Below are positions 63,417 through 64,000 of a stretch of DNA of 64,000 nt, piece by piece (within the stretch, counting starts at the first letter, position 1; every line of letters starts with the position of its first letter). Origin of the DNA: Anderseniella sp. (GTDB lineage: Bacteria; Pseudomonadota; Alphaproteobacteria; Rhizobiales; Aestuariivirgaceae). Position numbers and translations under genes: made by a program. The DNA lies in NCBI GenBank assembly GCA_028289645.1, contig JANQOK010000017.1, forward strand, positions 124,001 to 188,000, in the 5' to 3' direction. The notes under the pieces are model-generated. The model was not told the DNA's origin. It saw only the letters and a program-made list of their open reading frames with translations, and did not search any database.

Positions 63417-63737
63417 ATGAAAGATAAGGTTATTGCCATCGCGCTTCTGTTTGCGACCAGCGCCAATGCCAGCGCTGACTGCTATGAAAACATCGGGTGC
63501 TCGAACACAGAGATGTTTGACCGCAGCCAGCTTGAGCTGCTGAGTTGCCAGGCTCTATGGGAAGTTCGCAACCGGATTTACCACGAAAACGGTTATTGTT
63601 TTCAGACAGATCGCGGCTTGGCGGCGTTCAGCAATGATGCCTGCACCGAGTACGACGCCGGCAACATCAGCATGAACAGTTATGAACGCAGCAATGTGAA
63701 CATCATCAGGTCCGTGGAGAAATCCAATGGATGCTAA
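63417..63737 (+). CDS. Secreted YARHG-domain protein
   Basis: 106 aa. Signal peptide MKDKVIAIALLFATSANASA. The mature part has DRSQLELLSCQALWEVRNRIYHENGYCF, matching the YARHG domain pattern (L.C..LW..RN.I....GYCF), an extracellular domain of unknown function. Four Cys around it may pair. AAGGATC lies nine bases before ATG 63417, and the stop overlaps the next start by 11 bases. Confidence 0.7.
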   Translation: MKDKVIAIALLFATSANASADCYENIGCSNTEMFDRSQLELLSCQALWEVRNRIYHENGYCFQTDRGLAAFSNDACTEYDAGNISMNSYERSNVNIIRSVEKSNGC

Positions 63738-64000
63738 ATCTTGCATGACGACTGCGAGCAAGGAATGTTTCAAACTGATTGTTCTTGGCATGCTGGGATT
63801 GAGTCTTTGGCCGGCGCCCGCCCATGCATATTCGGACTGTCCGCGGTACTCCGAACCTGTGTGTGGAAAAGTGTACGGATCGCAGGCCATAACGTATCTG
63901 AACAGGTGCTTTGCCAATGAGGCGGATGCGCGGATACTGTACAATGGCCGCTGCCGGGTGCGAAAAGGTTGCCCGCGTATCAACCGTCCGGTATGCGGCA
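63727..64000 (+). CDS. Secreted Kazal-type-like protein (partial, cut by window end)
   Basis: Open frame from ATG 63727 to the window edge, 91 codons visible. Signal-peptide-like segment LIVLGMLGLSLWPAPAHA, then a Kazal-like pattern: SDCPRYSEPVCGKVYGSQ, with AITYLNRCFANEADARI and GRC following, corresponding to C-x6-7-C...TY.N.C...A......G.C; a second copy starts at CPRINRPVCG where the window stops. Kazal domains inhibit serine proteases. It overlaps the YARHG gene by 11 bases. ATG 63745 is an alternative start. Confidence 0.65.
   Translation, partial: MDAKSCMTTASKECFKLIVLGMLGLSLWPAPAHAYSDCPRYSEPVCGKVYGSQAITYLNRCFANEADARILYNGRCRVRKGCPRINRPVCG

Noticed and set aside
1..64000. tRNA, rRNA, CRISPR array or insertion sequence
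   Set aside because: No TpsiC-like loop with a matching acceptor stem, no regularly spaced repeats and no transposase-like product was seen on either strand by eye.

Overview
The window looks like chromosomal DNA of a GC-rich alphaproteobacterium, probably a member of Hyphomicrobiales from a marine or otherwise osmolyte-rich habitat. The taxonomic clues are the nagZ-scpA-scpB-tatA-tatB-tatC order, a rhodanese-metZ pair, a BA14K-type secreted protein, GcvT-fused dimethylglycine/sarcosine dehydrogenase paralogues and a C3-sulfonate catabolic block. This placement is an inference from gene content. No rRNA, tRNA, CRISPR array, transposase or phage gene was seen.

Layout. (1) 119-7558 (+): a tightly coupled cluster of an M20 deacylase, an FAD/GcvT demethylating dehydrogenase, an MttB-family methyltransferase, a TetR regulator and a second FAD amine oxidoreductase, preceded by an 18-bp dyad; probably catabolism of an N-methylated compound. 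(2) 7564-13490: a SAM methyltransferase (-), a short Tat/lipobox-tagged deaminase, a SulP-STAS-cNMP transporter and a membrane-embedded AraC regulator. (3) 13508-19908: a second GcvT-fused dehydrogenase (-), rhodanese-metZ, and a YciI/LysR divergent pair with a dyad at the LysR start, then a LysE exporter. (4) 20052-24396 (-): an HD-oxygenase-like protein with altered metal ligands and three tandem AraC paralogues in somewhat AT-richer DNA. (5) 24852-30560: a LacI regulator facing an operon for 2,3-dihydroxypropane-1-sulfonate/sulfolactate breakdown (HpsN-like, SDR, ComD, ComE, FMN 2-hydroxyacid oxidase), with a perfect 38-bp palindrome and a small membrane protein between them. (6) 30839-37955: RhlE helicase, CIA30 and DUF2177 proteins, a 2Fe-2S ferredoxin, a VOC protein, an aminotransferase, a DMT exporter, an XRE-cupin regulator and an SDR. 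(7) 38104-44514: nagZ, scpA, scpB, an orphan ABC ATPase and tatABC. (8) 44610-47195: a copper P1B-ATPase and a small membrane protein. (9) 47340-49932: a LysR regulator divergent from an isocitrate-dehydrogenase-like protein whose catalytic residues appear replaced. (10) 60776-50016 (-): a nine-gene operon with a complete Dpp-type ABC importer, three M20 peptidases and an amidase; a LuxR-type regulator is divergent. (11) 62523-64000 (+): four consecutive small secreted cysteine-containing proteins (unknown, BA14K-like, YARHG, Kazal-like), the last cut by the window edge.

Overall the window is rich in nutrient-scavenging modules: methylated amines, sulfonates, and peptides or amides. Each has its own local regulator. 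The best candidates for undescribed biology are the IDH-like protein with a remodelled active site, the HD-oxygenase-like protein next to triplicated AraC regulators, the MttB/GcvT module without a visible corrinoid protein, the sulfonate operon with an FMN oxidase, and the small secreted-protein cluster at the right edge.
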